Source: Halichondria panicea (lineage: Eukaryota; Porifera; Demospongiae; Suberitida; Halichondriidae). From it: DNA of 64,000 bases. Made by a program: the position numbers and the translations under genes. The stretch spans positions 4,264,412 to 4,328,411 of the forward strand of contig NC_087385.1 in the NCBI RefSeq assembly GCF_963675165.1. Reading direction: 5' to 3'. How positions within the stretch are numbered: the first letter of the stretch is position 1; every line of letters starts with the position of its first letter. Below, in pieces: positions 42,801-60,078 of the stretch. Under the pieces are notes generated by a model. It was given only the letters and a program-made list of their open reading frames with translations, did not search any database and was not told where the DNA came from.

Positions 42801-43669
42801 TATTCTATGGTTTGCCTAACTAGTAATCAAAATCATAATAAAAGTTGTTTTCCTATGGACTAATTTGATAGTGTGTTTAGTTAGATCAGGAATGAGGACT
42901 GTTCCCATTTTTCTAAAGCCACTCTACATGTATTAATTAGTGATTGAATGCCCTGCGTTTCCCTCAAATTAGAGATGTTTTGCACCATCCCTCCACACAC
43001 TAGGCCGAGACAAACACAGCTGAGGACTATGTTGACCTTGCTGTTTCAGTGGGTGGGGCTGCCTGGGCTCTTCGTGTCCTGAGGGAGTCCTCTGTCAGCC
43101 AGAACAAGGACCTTCAAGAATCGTTCACCTCTGCTCTCACTACGATCAAGCTCAGGGAGATTAGAGCTGTGATTGAATCATGTAGGAGGTGTGTTGTATA
43201 ATTATAGTTAATCTAACCAATAGTACCCATGCTCCTTTATGTCTTAGGCTCTCCATGTAGATACTTGATATGGCTTGAGTTACTTTGTGTATTGTGGGGC
43301 CTGTGTAGGTGCACCTGTGATGCTAGTGAGGACGGTCTCGACAGTGCTATGGCCAACTGTGTCATCGCAGAGGATGAGGTATTCTGCAGATGTGTGCTGG
43401 AGAATGCTGGAGACGCTAGCATGGTGAGTTAGGAGCAAGGGCGGTGGTGTATTCTCAATTAAGCAACAGAAGAAATAATGGGTGGTATTGGGTCAAATTA
43501 TGTATTTAATTATCGTTCCCCTCTATCCCTGCAGTGTCAGTCCGGGCAGCCAGGCACTGATGGTGACAACAGAGTGTCTGGTGGTCTAGTGCAGACTGGT
43601 AGCTCCATCACCAGCATAGACAGATCTCCAGACTTCACTATGGTCAACGCTGAGATACTCAACCCATAA
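39877..43669 (+). CDS. Secreted short collagen with a von Willebrand A domain
   Basis: Extracellular matrix protein, 604 residues. Exons: 39877-39902, 39949-40013, 40064-40164, 40283-40309, 40370-40405, 40509-40544, 40593-40682, 40735-40779, 40854-40880, 40938-41051, 41177-41281, 41407-41434, 41489-41547, 41759-41900, 42043-42362, 42626-42784, 43004-43188, 43309-43423, 43535-43669. Signal peptide (AFLFIVVVCIFTQHNAFA), then Gly-X-Y stretches broken by two Cys-bearing gaps (FCDASSCSG), a short Cys segment (PCIEGLQGTIRF, LYFCNGTRWV), then a VWA domain (DIVLVIDESGTMSMEH; LVTDEGRTP) and a Cys-rich tail. The MIDAS reads D-x-S-G-T where D-x-S-x-S is usual; Thr may still bind metal. Collagen exons begin with an intact Gly codon, an old collagen gene trait. 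It could be a spongin-like or matrilin-like molecule; I do not recognise an exact orthologue. Confidence 0.88.
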
Positions 43670-44015
43670 TTGAACTGTGTTTGAACTCTTAACTACTCTG
43701 ACGTATGAAATTGCTTTTGATTTCATGAATCTACCCCTGCATTTTACACTTCATAGTATTAACAGTCAATGTGCTGAACCCATGTTATTATTGCGTATGC
43801 ATTCCCAAATTAAGCAAACATTTTTGTCAGCAAGTAATAATTATATTCTTCTGTGTGAAGACAAACATGTACAACTTTGCAATGAAGGTGGAAAGGTGGT
43901 TGCAGAACATGTAAAACAGTCAAAGAAATAATAAAAACCTAGTAAACACAACAAAAGAGCTACAATTACAAAAGTGCAAAGTTCACGGGACTAGTTTGAG
44001 TGTAGACAGTACGCA
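43670..44015. other. Spacer between convergent collagen-VWA and cyclin B3 genes
   Basis: 346 bp carrying both 3' UTRs. AATAATAAAAACC near 43926-43938 is a plausible plus-strand poly(A) signal. Confidence 0.55.
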
Positions 44016-46229
44016 TTAGCTTGATTCCACGACTGTGGGACATTCAGCCAGAGCTTTTTCTGCATCCATGGTAACATCTTGCAGTGCAGGAGTGGTGGCC
44101 ACATTAAAAAACACACTGTAAGGAGGGAACGAATTATAAATCATAATCAATTATACAGCCTATGCAGTTTAAGGCACATATGCACATGTACACATGCCAA
44201 TGCCTAATTACAGGGACTTACTCGTGTGAGTATTTGCTGCGGACAGTGCAGGTGTTGCCCAGAGGGGTCTGAATAAGTGTGTTTAGCCTTGTCACAAAGG
44301 GTAGCATCTGCTCAACTGTGTAGCCACTGTAATGCTGAAGAGTAGGGTTCTGGGAGAAGAAAAAAGGTGTTAAGTATTTATTAGGCATAGCTAGCTATAC
44401 AAGATTCGAATGTGTCTACTTAGAAGAATGCAACACATTTCTATGGAAATAGGATACAATGTAGTACACAAGATTTATACATGTAACACACCCATCCTCC
44501 AAGACTCTTCATTCTGAGGGCAAGGTACATTGAAGCAGCTGCCACCATTGAGGGTTTTTCCACCACAAACTGGTAATCTTGTAGAGTGCTCTCACTGATG
44601 TATCTGGCCAGGGTGTGGGTTTCCATGGTAGCCTCTGCAGCCTGCCACAAAGAAAGGGAATTCATTATCAGTTTCATGTGTTTGGCTTTACCTTTGCCAG
44701 TCTTCTTAGGAACCTGTAGGCCACTGGAATGTTGATGTCATAGTGGACTGTCTTGAAGATGTCTTGTTCCATTTTGAGCAGCTCATCATGTGTGTAGGCA
44801 TCATCACAGAGGTACAGGAAGTCATCCACAAGTGGAGGGGTCAGTTCCTGCAGCAACACAAGAAAAATGCGATCTAAAAATGTACTAACTCACAGTGGAG
44901 ATTCATGTGTAATAGTACTAAGGAAAAAGAATGTAACCATTAACAGACAATCCTCACCTCAAACTTAGCAGCTAGGAGCATGGAGGTGGCCCCCACCAGC
45001 TGTAGGTACTCTCTCTTCACGTCCTTTTTGGATAGGTAGAGGTCAACGATCTTTACTGCCAGGTAGAGGGTTTCGTGGAACAGCTCAAAGTTTTCCTGGA
45101 CCTCAATAAGCCAGTCCACTAGGATGGTTCTCATCTGAGCGTGGATGTCACCCTGTCTTTCCATGTATGGCGCCACTGCAAAGTGCTCCTGTGGTGGGGG
45201 AGGGGGGGGGGCACAAACAAATACTTAATACCTTGTAGTGTAAATCAACAGGTTACACAGTACACAGTAACACTTCTTAGCTAATATTAACACAGTGATG
45301 TTATGATAACACAAACCTCTCTTTGTCTCATGTAGGCATATATGTATGGAGCGTACTGAGCAGAAAACAGTGGGTCCTTGGCTTCAGCCTGGTCAATGTC
45401 TCTCCATAGCTGTGTAGGGGGTTCCTGTGAGCTGGCCTCTGGTGAAGAGAGGGTCTCCTCTGATTGTAGACTGAGGTCGTGGAGGGTGGTGGCCTTAAGG
45501 AAATTCTGCACCTGTGTTACTGGGGTGTCCTTGGGGAGAGTGCTGCTGGGAGGGGGGGGGGGGGGGACAATTATGAAACACACAAGTGTTACATTCATGG
45601 AAGTAGTTTTTAGATGCTGAGAAACGGATGATGAGTACTACACACACGCTGATGATGCAACTTTGGGAACATAAGCTGATGATGCACCTTGTTTGTAAGG
45701 CTTCTAGTGACACGTCGAGGTCTGGTTCTAGTTTGACAGTTTTAGAGATCTCCTTGGTCTTCTTTAGGCTCTGCTGTCTGTCACTCTTTCTCACACCAGC
45801 TGGTTTTGATGCCGGCACTGACACCCTCACTCCAGCCTGACAGAACAAGTTATTTACAAGATAATTATACAAAAAGGCATGTAGATCTCTGGGATTGTAT
45901 TTGCCAAGGTGTGGTGCAATTAATATTTGAAATTTTGAAGATCAAATGATTAACATTTTGCCACCTTACATTTGTCACATCTCCCAAGGCATTTCTCTTT
46001 GCTGATGGCAAAACAATAGATCCAGGTGAGGATGAGCGCTTCACACCCACAGGCTGACAGGACGGGTTCTCCGAGTTTACGCTGACTTTCTGTGAGGGAG
46101 ATAACAGTCACATAATTATTGTGTCTGACAGTAGATCACAACTTATACCTTGGTTCTTCCAACTCCACTGCTCTCCTTGATGGCTTGCAAAGCCTTCACA
46201 CCACTAGCTCTTGTCGGTGGACGTCCCAT
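44016..46229 (-). CDS. CCNB3: Cyclin B3
   Basis: Mitotic and meiotic CDK regulator in the nucleus. Exons in transcript order: 46229-46149, 46089-45970, 45836-45688, 45545-45317, 45188-44958, 44847-44692, 44641-44492, 44349-44222, 44115-44016; 447 residues. The destruction box RNALGDVTN (R-x-x-L-x-x-x-x-N) at about residues 58-66 marks it for anaphase degradation. Cyclin box one carries MRTILVDWLIEVQENFELFHETLYLAVKI (split here: MRTILVDWLIEV, QENFELFHETLYLAVKI); the QENFEL and HETLYLAVK residues are typical of B3 rather than A or B1. The second cyclin fold ends GNTCTVRSKYSHE. The exon 4 acceptor has two CAG in tandem and could add or drop one Ser. It shares a 366-bp divergent promoter with DDX3. 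Confidence 0.93.
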
Positions 46230-46595
46230 TGTAATAGATATAGATTTAAATAGAAAATTGGCTAATTCTGAGTCAAATTTGAAGAGTCCTAGTTTGAGAT
46301 GGTCACAGATGATGTGATCCTTGATTTTAAATGGTTGGAGCAAGAGACCACTGAACAAGTCCTTGGTTGTTGAGATTTTCTCAATTGTGCGTGGACAGTT
46401 TTGTATCTTTGGAGCTCATATGAGAGATCAATTCTGATTGGTTGCTCATTACGTTAGCATTGCTCTAATTTGACGAAGGAAAGTCTTTCTTTTGCACATG
46501 TGCTTAGCTAGCTAAGACTAGAAGAGCTACACCTTCCTATCCTTTGACCGTTTCCGAAGGTAAATGCATTTTCATAGCAAGCTTCTATCTGAGTG
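46230..46595. promoter_or_regulatory. Divergent promoter, cyclin B3 / DDX3
   Basis: Contains an inverted CCAAT box (ATTGG, 46437-46441) and TTTGAA (46278-46283), which matches the core of the cell-cycle homology region found in mitotic gene promoters. Both are short motifs and may be chance. Confidence 0.4.
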
Positions 46596-53124
<6,529 letters not shown>

Positions 53125-53594
53125 TCCAGCCTATATATTTAACTAACAATGGAGACTTATAATTATAACCAACGAGTTATTAGCTTGTTTTAACTGATCG
53201 ATTGAACTGATTATGTATTGTATTCTGGTGTTTTATAATTATATTGCATAACTATTGTGTTTAACTGTTTGATAACAAGTTCAAGTAAACAAACATTTTA
53301 AGCAAAAGAAATTTTAATGAAAAACTTGTTTAGTATGAGGGCGCATAAAGGAGAAGAGGGCATGCAACAGCCTGCAAGCAAAAACTAAAGTGGGTGGTGG
53401 AAAGTACTAATTGTCTATAAATGTCTATTGTGTACAAGTGCCAAAGGCGTGTCGACAGCCGAAGGCGGATATACTATGCTTGACATTACATAGATCTAGT
53501 ATATCTGGTCTTGTTTTTGCTCACACGTACATTATAGGGTTGATAGTCAGTTGCATGCCCTTTTCTCCTTTATACGCTCTTGATCATACTGTTA
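53125..53594. other. Spacer between convergent DDX3 and kelch-like genes
   Basis: 470 bp. The right half is almost wholly a MITE (53332-53590), so the kelch-like 3' UTR, and possibly that of DDX3, runs through it. Confidence 0.6.
53332..53590. mobile_element. 259-bp MITE with about 40-bp inverted ends
   Basis: Left AGTATGAGGGCGCATAAAGG and the inverted right end AGTATGATCAAGAGCGTATA are similar, continuing through AAAGGAGAAGAGGGCATGCA. The element ends 4 bp before the kelch-like stop codon. Confidence 0.75.
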
Positions 53595-56459
53595 CTACAA
53601 ATGAGTGATGTCTGTAATGAGGGGACAGTTGGCGTGTCTTGAATGTGCTCTAATGAGTTTGGCCTTGTAGCCAGACCCGTAGCTTCCCTCGGCCACGTTC
53701 ATCAGCTCCTCTCTGCTCACTATGACACGCAGGCATATATCCACTAGACTAGCCAGACCTGTACAGGGAAATAGGTGTGTGTAATGATGCGTCAACAGTA
53801 ACCAATTACGTGGACATACAGTGTTGATTGATTGCACTACACAAACCACAACCTTTACCTGAGCAGCACCCTTGTAATAGCACTGTGGTGGCACTGTGAA
53901 CTCAGAGGAGGAATACCAGGGTCACATGAATTAATTCTTGTTCTGGGTTTTGACCTTTGCTGCATAGCAGCTTAGCGCTTCTGTTCTTTATTTACCTGCT
54001 TGGAAAGCTTACTATACCTAGATCTATCCAGTGCAGCAAGCCAGTACATCAAAATTTATACCCTAGCTGCAGAAGGCTAATTTTCCATATCTTGTGGTTT
54101 TGCAATAATCTTGGATCTCTTCACTCAAGCTGGTTTGTTAGCCTCGAGACCAGCCGTTCGTTATCTGAAAGAACGCCTGGTCAAGTTCCAATGTAGAACT
54201 CGTCTAATTGGTCCAGGAATTTCTTGGACCGATAATTGCCCGCAACAACCATACTTGTCTGTGAATATCATTATAAATATGTTTGCGGTTACCGCAATCA
54301 TATTCACAACTACTCAAGCCTAACTACTCTCTGACTCAGCTAAACAAGTTCTACATTGAAACTTGATCAGGCCTTCTTTCAGATAACGAATGGCTAGTCT
54401 CGAGGCTACTGGTTTGTCTGGGGCGCAATAGCTCAACTGATTTCTGTTGTGATTATACAGAGGATCAAGCTAGTGGTGGTGTATAAACTCAGGGGTGCGA
54501 GGGTGAACTCAGTTTTACATGTAAAACATAAGGCCATCAGAGTTCCAAGGCACAGCGCAGTTTTGTCACTCTAATACTTCTATCATCTTCCACGTGGTAA
54601 TGACCTTTTGACCCTGGTATTCCTCATTGCTGTGAAGGCCTAAAATTACTGTAGTGAATTCAACACTGCAATAAAGGACAACTAACAAACATTAATAAAA
54701 AAATACGTGTGCAAACTTACCAAAGTGGAGTATTTTGAGGTTGGCTGCGTTGTTCCTTTCCAAGCTGTCAGTGTTAGGGTACTTGTACATATTCCCTCCA
54801 AAGACGACAACCTCACAGCTGGTAGTCGTGTCTGAGTAGATTGCCCTAGCGATGTGCCACGAGCGAGGCTCCACACCAATCCTCAGCTACAGAGGGGAGA
54901 TGATTTATCAACCCAATAGCAGCATTCATTATAATTACATATAAAATTTTAGACAAAAAGTTGCTATACATAACACTCGCCTTTTTCCAGACTAAGGGAT
55001 TTTTGGGGTTGTCAAAGTTAAACTCGAGTAGCCAGGTCTCTGGTGAGATGTGCATTCTGCTACTCTTGCCCCAGAGAAGTACCATCCTCGGCTGTAGGAT
55101 TTGACCACACCCCTCGTACATCTCCTGCAACACCCTTTCGGGATCAACGAGGGACGTGAGGGTGGAGAACCGGGTGGCTATTGGCCACGGCTCCTCTGGG
55201 TCGTCTGGGTTGTATGGACCACTCCATTCCTGGCGTGGGAAAGATTACAAGCAGTAGTACTTTCAATATGAGTTGTGGTGTTCTGTGCCGGCACAAGTAA
55301 GGTTGCTTCAATCAATGTGGTTGTGTAGCTAACCCCAAGACTATATAAAGGGACTTCCTAAGTTACTTTCTAAGTTGCATTTATAGCACATGGCAATTGA
55401 ATACCTTACCGTGGTATCAAAGTCAAAGATGTAGCATGTGTTGGAGTACACAAGTGAGCCATTGCCCCCAAACAGGACAGCTCGATGACTGTCAAACTTG
55501 GAGAATGCATGAGATCCTAGCTGATCAGGTCGGAATGCATCTTTGTCCAATGGGGCCTCCCATTCACCTACAACAAAGACAAGTAATCGTGTAATTGTAC
55601 AATGCTGCAGGTTTGTTACAGAAGGCATTTATTTAATACAAGAACCCATGCTTTTCTTGATACAAAAGCAATCATTAATCTAAAGTTCAAAGGGCATCTT
55701 AAAACTCAAGTTATGAGCACTCAATGTTAGCTACAGGCCCCATTAATGAAATAAAGCCAAGTCAACTCATTCACTTGTGTTAATGTTGAACTCCAGGTAT
55801 TCGCTGGTCCATCCATAGTCACGTTCAACTCCATCCTCCACGTAGACGAGATACTTGGCCCCTGGGTCCTGAGGTTGCGGGGGATCCCCTATCTCACGAA
55901 TGGCCTTCCCTACTCCTCCAAACACATACATTCGATCCTTGTGGATGATCACTCCAGTCAGGTAACGCTCGCTTGGCTTTACTTCAGACATCACCTCCAC
56001 TTTCTCCCACACCCACTCTCTGTCAGGAGACACTTTGTATACCTCGTTGTCAAATTGAACATCTTTGAACCCACTGAACAGGATGATGGTGCGTGAGGGG
56101 TGGTGGACGCTAAGAGAGGAGCCAAGGCCAAGGGTGGGGTACTCTCCGCTGGTAGACTGCCGAAACCACTCGTTTGTGGAGAGGTCTAAAACATCAAAAG
56201 GATGATTCTCATCGTTTGGACGAGGGAGGGTGACAATCGTTTTGACCTCAAAGTTAGGATCAATGTCTTCTTCTTCTTCCGAGTCGTTACTATCAGAGTT
56301 TGAGCTAGAGTCACTGTCCTGCACGGGCTGCATATCCCTGAAGGGGTAGTGGATGTCGGAACCATTGCCTCCCCACACATACAGCTTGCTCTCAAGGATT
56401 ACTCCACAGCCTCCATTCCTCCGATCAATGTTCTCAGTGGGAACTCTCTCCATATCCAT
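53595..56459 (-). CDS. Kelch-repeat-like protein
   Basis: Exons in transcript order: 56459-55775, 55567-55410, 55229-54981, 54886-54721, 53758-53595; 473 residues. Kelch-type blades are suggested by repeated GG-plus-hydrophobic motifs: CGVILESKLYVWGGNGSD, GVIIHKDRMYVFGGVGKA, SKFDSHRAVLFGGNGSLVY, VVVFGGNMYKYP, each followed by a Trp-containing strand. An acidic Ser/Asp loop (DSDSSSNSDSNDSEEEED) sits at about residues 48-68. The C-terminal exon (SLVDICLRVIV) faintly resembles a SOCS-box start, which would imply an E3 ligase adaptor; this is weak. There is no BTB domain. Intron 3 is GC-AG. A pseudogene copy lies at 61075-61530. Confidence 0.82.
54139..54408. mobile_element. 270-bp MITE with about 60-bp TIRs and 9-bp target duplication
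   Basis: Inverted ends start TAGCCTCGAGACCAGCCGTT (left) and TAGCCTCGAGACTAGCCATT (right, inverted) and stay alike for about 60 bp. CTGGTTTGT flanks both sides (54130-54138, 54409-54417). Long TIRs with a 9-bp duplication fit the Mutator-like superfamily. It lies in the last kelch-like intron. Confidence 0.88.
54887..54980 (-). other. GC-AG intron in the kelch-like gene
   Basis: Donor AAAAAG|GCGAGT, acceptor CTGTAG on the minus strand; joining keeps phase 0 and gives VWKKLRIGVEPRSW. Confidence 0.75.
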
Positions 56460-56637
56460 ATCATACTAGATCTACTAGACTGCAAGACAGAATTAAGAAA
56501 GAGAGAGCTGAGCATGCATGAGATCATCTGCTAACATTCTTGTGGCTTGACCTTGTCTAGTCTAATGTCACCAAGTAGTAAATAGATCTAGATCTATTAT
56601 AATCTATAGCTAGATCTAGATCTACATGTAAATCTAT
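56460..56637. promoter_or_regulatory. Divergent promoter, kelch-like / ZU5 protein
   Basis: 178 bp, with several copies of TAGATCTAGATCTA-type palindromic sequence at 56583-56632. Part of it (CATTCTTGTGGCTTGA) is repeated at the duplicated locus near 61680. Confidence 0.5.
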
Positions 56638-59600
56638 ATGGAGCCTAAGAAAAATGAATGCTCTGCTGAAGCTCCCAGTCAAGCTGTTGGACAACCAGAT
56701 TTTTATGGTATCTCTCCTAAAACTGTTATTTATGATACTGGAGACTCATTCAAGAGGTTTATGAAAAGTCATACCAAAACACTTACTAAAAAGATGATTT
56801 CGAAAAAGATTATAGAAAAACAATTTAGTAAAGTGATCAAACAGGAGTTGGGCTTGGACTTGCTTCTGGGAAGAATGGAAAAAATGTCTCTGGTGGAATT
56901 CGTGACTTACCTTCGATTGTTACTGACTATTTCTAAATCTGAAGAACAGGAAACGGGTGCAAAAATGGGAGAAGAAAAAGGAGAAAATTCTTTGTATGTA
57001 AAAACTACTCATATCAAAGACGATACAATAAAACTAATGAGAATCATGAAAGGCTCACTTGAAGCAATGAAACCCTCACCTGGTTCAGAACTACATGCTG
57101 TAGTTGCTGAGTTTGTGTATTTAGTTTCTCAAGACAGCAGCGATCAAAGTCAAACCACTGTTTCTCAAGATGACTGTGATCAAACTAATTCTCAAGATGG
57201 CAGCGAAACCATTGTTTCTCAAGACATCGGTGTTCAAAGTCGAACCACCGTTTCTCAAGACAGCAGCGATCAAAGCCAAACCACTATTTCTCACGATGGC
57301 AGCGATCAAAGTCAAACTACTGTTTCTCAAGATGACTGTGTTCAAACTATTTCTCAAGACGGCAGCGACCAAAGTCAAACCACTATTTCTCAAGACATCA
57401 GTGTTCAAAGTCAGGACATTGTTTCTCAAGATGACTGTGTTCAAACTCAAACCACAGCACAACAATTATATGTAGATTTACCACCATCAGAAGGACAACT
57501 TGAAAATGCTGTGTCTCACTTCTTCACAAATGAAGGTGGGACACTCTACTCTCCGTTGCATGGTGTCACTGTGACCATCCCCCCCAATGCCATCCCAACA
57601 GCCTTCTCCAAATTCTTTCTCTCCATGCACTTCTATCTACAACCGTTCACTCTAATGGATGATGCAGACCCTTGCTCTGTGATAGTGTGGTTACATCAAG
57701 ATCCTCGCTTTTATTTTCTTGAGGAGGTCACTGTCAAAATTCCCCACGCTGCCGTAGTCGATGACTCCCTCTGTGTATTGACCTGGGGTGAAGACAAACA
57801 ATGGAATCTCAACACTGAAGTCCTAGCTGATTTCAGCGATGGATACCATGCCGTCATAAAAGTCAAGCATTTCTGTAGGAAAGTCGTTGCAAAAAGAAGA
57901 AATCCTGAAAGAAAATGCAAAAAACAAACAGGAAGTAGTAAACATTTGAAGAGATTGAAAAGTGGCAGTTTCGGGACGTCCATTGATGAAGGCGTGGCAA
58001 GTCTCACTAACAGTACAGAGGTTGATCCTAATACAAAACCCCCCCCTCATCAAGATGTTTTGGAAAAGAAAATGAAAAAGAAAACGAAAAAGAAAACGAA
58101 TAAGTTGAAAAGTGGCAGTTTGGAGACGCCCATTGATGAAGGCCTGGCAAGTCTCACTAACAGTACAGAGGCTGATACCAACATAAGACCCCTCCCTCGT
58201 CAAGATGCTATCAGTATGGAGTGCGACTCCTCGGCTGTGCCAATCTCATCACAGGACAGTCTAACAGCTGAGGAAAATGAGTCTGGTTTCAAGTACTGCA
58301 TAGCCTGCAGCATGCCCTCTGATCGATCAACGGGAGACTGGAAGGTGCAATTTGCAGCTTGTCAAAGCAACCCCACAGGAATCTCGGTAAGTTGAAACTG
58401 AAATTATTGTAGACTAACTCATATACTTGTGGCCACAGTTGTTGAGGAAGTTAGCAGAGAAGGTATTTGGCGGAAATGCCTATTTCTATCAGGTGGAGGA
58501 TATTAGAATCAAAGGGGGCTACTTTGAGATGTGTCCAGAGACTTGGAGTGACAACATTTGGAAGATTGATGCGTCCGAGAAAGAAGCATCTGTGAGTACA
58601 AATTATGATATTATGCAGATACTGTACTTTCGTTGTTCAGTGATGTGTTTGTGTTATTTGATTCTACAAAAGTAATTATTATATATACAGATATTTGAGG
58701 AGCAGATACTGTCTGTTTCAGAATGCGCAGACATATCTGAGCAGTCCTTTCCTAATCTTCCCAGACTGTGTTATGATGTGTATCACTTGAGTGAGAATGT
58801 CCATTCCAAGCTGCACTGCTGTATATATGCACAGAGAGCGCGCACTGATAACAGCTGTACACCCCGCTTCATTATCACATCCACTACTAAGAATGGTAAT
58901 TAATGTACACACATGTCTAGCAGCATAATTATTATACCTTGGGTTCGCATACGAGGTATACGGTAGTGTGTGTGTGTGTGTGTGCGTGCGTGCGTAGACT
59001 GCTCTACAGCTGCTCAATGATAATTGAAGTGCAAGCAATAGTGTCTACACAGGCTTCTAGTCACGATTATCACATCCACTCCAGTGGAAAAGATACCCAT
59101 TACTAAGAATGGTAATTAATGTACACACATGTCTAGCAGCATAACTTTAGAATTTACCTACTGTCTATGATGTGCATAATGTAACTAGATATACTGTGAT
59201 GCACTAGCATGTAATAGGGGTGTGGTAAACAAAATTGGGCATGGCCAAACATTTTTCGGCGCGTGTAAATCTCCCCCCCCCCCCAAACTTTGTATCGATG
59301 AAACCCTGCAGCTAATTTGATTTTATGCAGGCCACTAAACTTGTTTCTACTCCTAGGTAAGAAAGTCGTCACCACCCCCTATCTTTATGGCATTGATAGT
59401 GACATCATCAGAGTCCTTACTCACCAAGGCCAGAACATTATTCTTGATACTCTAACGTCTGAGCACCTCAAGTTCCTCGCAGACATCAGTCTCCAGTTAT
59501 CCGACACTCAACAGCTGTGCAAAGCATTGAACATAGAGTACAGGCCTAATGAAAAAGAAGATACCTTTACAGTTCTCGGCAAATGGGTAGTCAGTCAAGG

Positions 59601-60078
59601 CGGAGCCGCTAGTTTGATACGACTCAAGGAGCAACTCAGTGCCATAGATATTGTCGACATTGCTGTGTGTGAGGACGAAGACTCGAATGTCCTGCTCAGT
59701 TCACACCTAGAAGATTGTTTCATTCTGGACATTTTCATAAAAGGTTACACGGCATCAAGTTATACAGCCCTGCTGAATCTGTCTACAAAGTTGCAAAACT
59801 GCTGGAGGATAGTTGGCTGTCTACTGGGAATCTTACCTGAAGAGTTAGACAAAATTGATCTACCGGAGGAGAAATTGTATAATATTATCGATCCGCCGTT
59901 ATACCAACTGATTTTCAATTGGCAGAGGAGAGAGGGGAGGGGAGCTACCTTCGGGGCACTCTTCAAAGCCATTCATCGAGTGTACCACCATCAACCATTT
60001 CTAGTTAATGATGCTCATCTATTCAGTATACGTTATGTTAATAAACATCTACCCATCCCTGTACATGTAGTTCATTAA
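56638..60078 (+). CDS. ZU5-domain protein with C-terminal death-fold domains
   Basis: Probable cytosolic signalling adaptor. Exons 56638-58386, 58439-58591, 58691-58895, 59357-60078; 942 residues. In order: a Lys-rich helical N-terminus; a low-complexity region of SQD-x-x-x-QSQTT units (about 162-271); ZU5 domain (about 293-415: FTNEGGTLYSPLHGVTVTIP, CSVIVWLHQDPRF, GYHAVIKVKHFC); Lys-rich linkers with a duplicated GTSIDEGVASLTNSTE / ETPIDEGLASLTNSTE unit; an unrecognised conserved region (FKYCIACSMPSD, GDWKVQFAACQSNPTG); and helical modules at about 733-815 and 840-925. The latter (NCWRIVGCLLGILPEELDKI, plus a GRGATFGALFKAI stretch) looks like a death domain. The ZU5-death order recalls UNC5, PIDD and ankyrin. 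The ZU5 and death-fold calls are by eye. Confidence 0.82.
58935..59070 (+). repeat. Dispersed repeat, copy c
   Basis: CTACAGCTGCTCAATGATAA and ACAGGCTTCTAGTCACG match the repeat at 52379. It sits in intron 3 of the ZU5 gene, between two copies of the exon 3 end. Confidence 0.55.
59065..59146 (+). repeat. Duplicated end of ZU5 exon 3 with its donor
   Basis: The 58871-58930 segment (ATTATCACATCCACT ... AAGAATGGTAATTAATGTAC) recurs here with its splice donor. No acceptor with good signals was seen before it, so it is probably not an exon. Confidence 0.6.

Noticed and set aside
57121-57475. Open frames on both strands over the SQD repeat of the ZU5 gene
   Set aside because: A tandem repeat keeps several frames open; only the frame in register with the ZU5 domain is supported.
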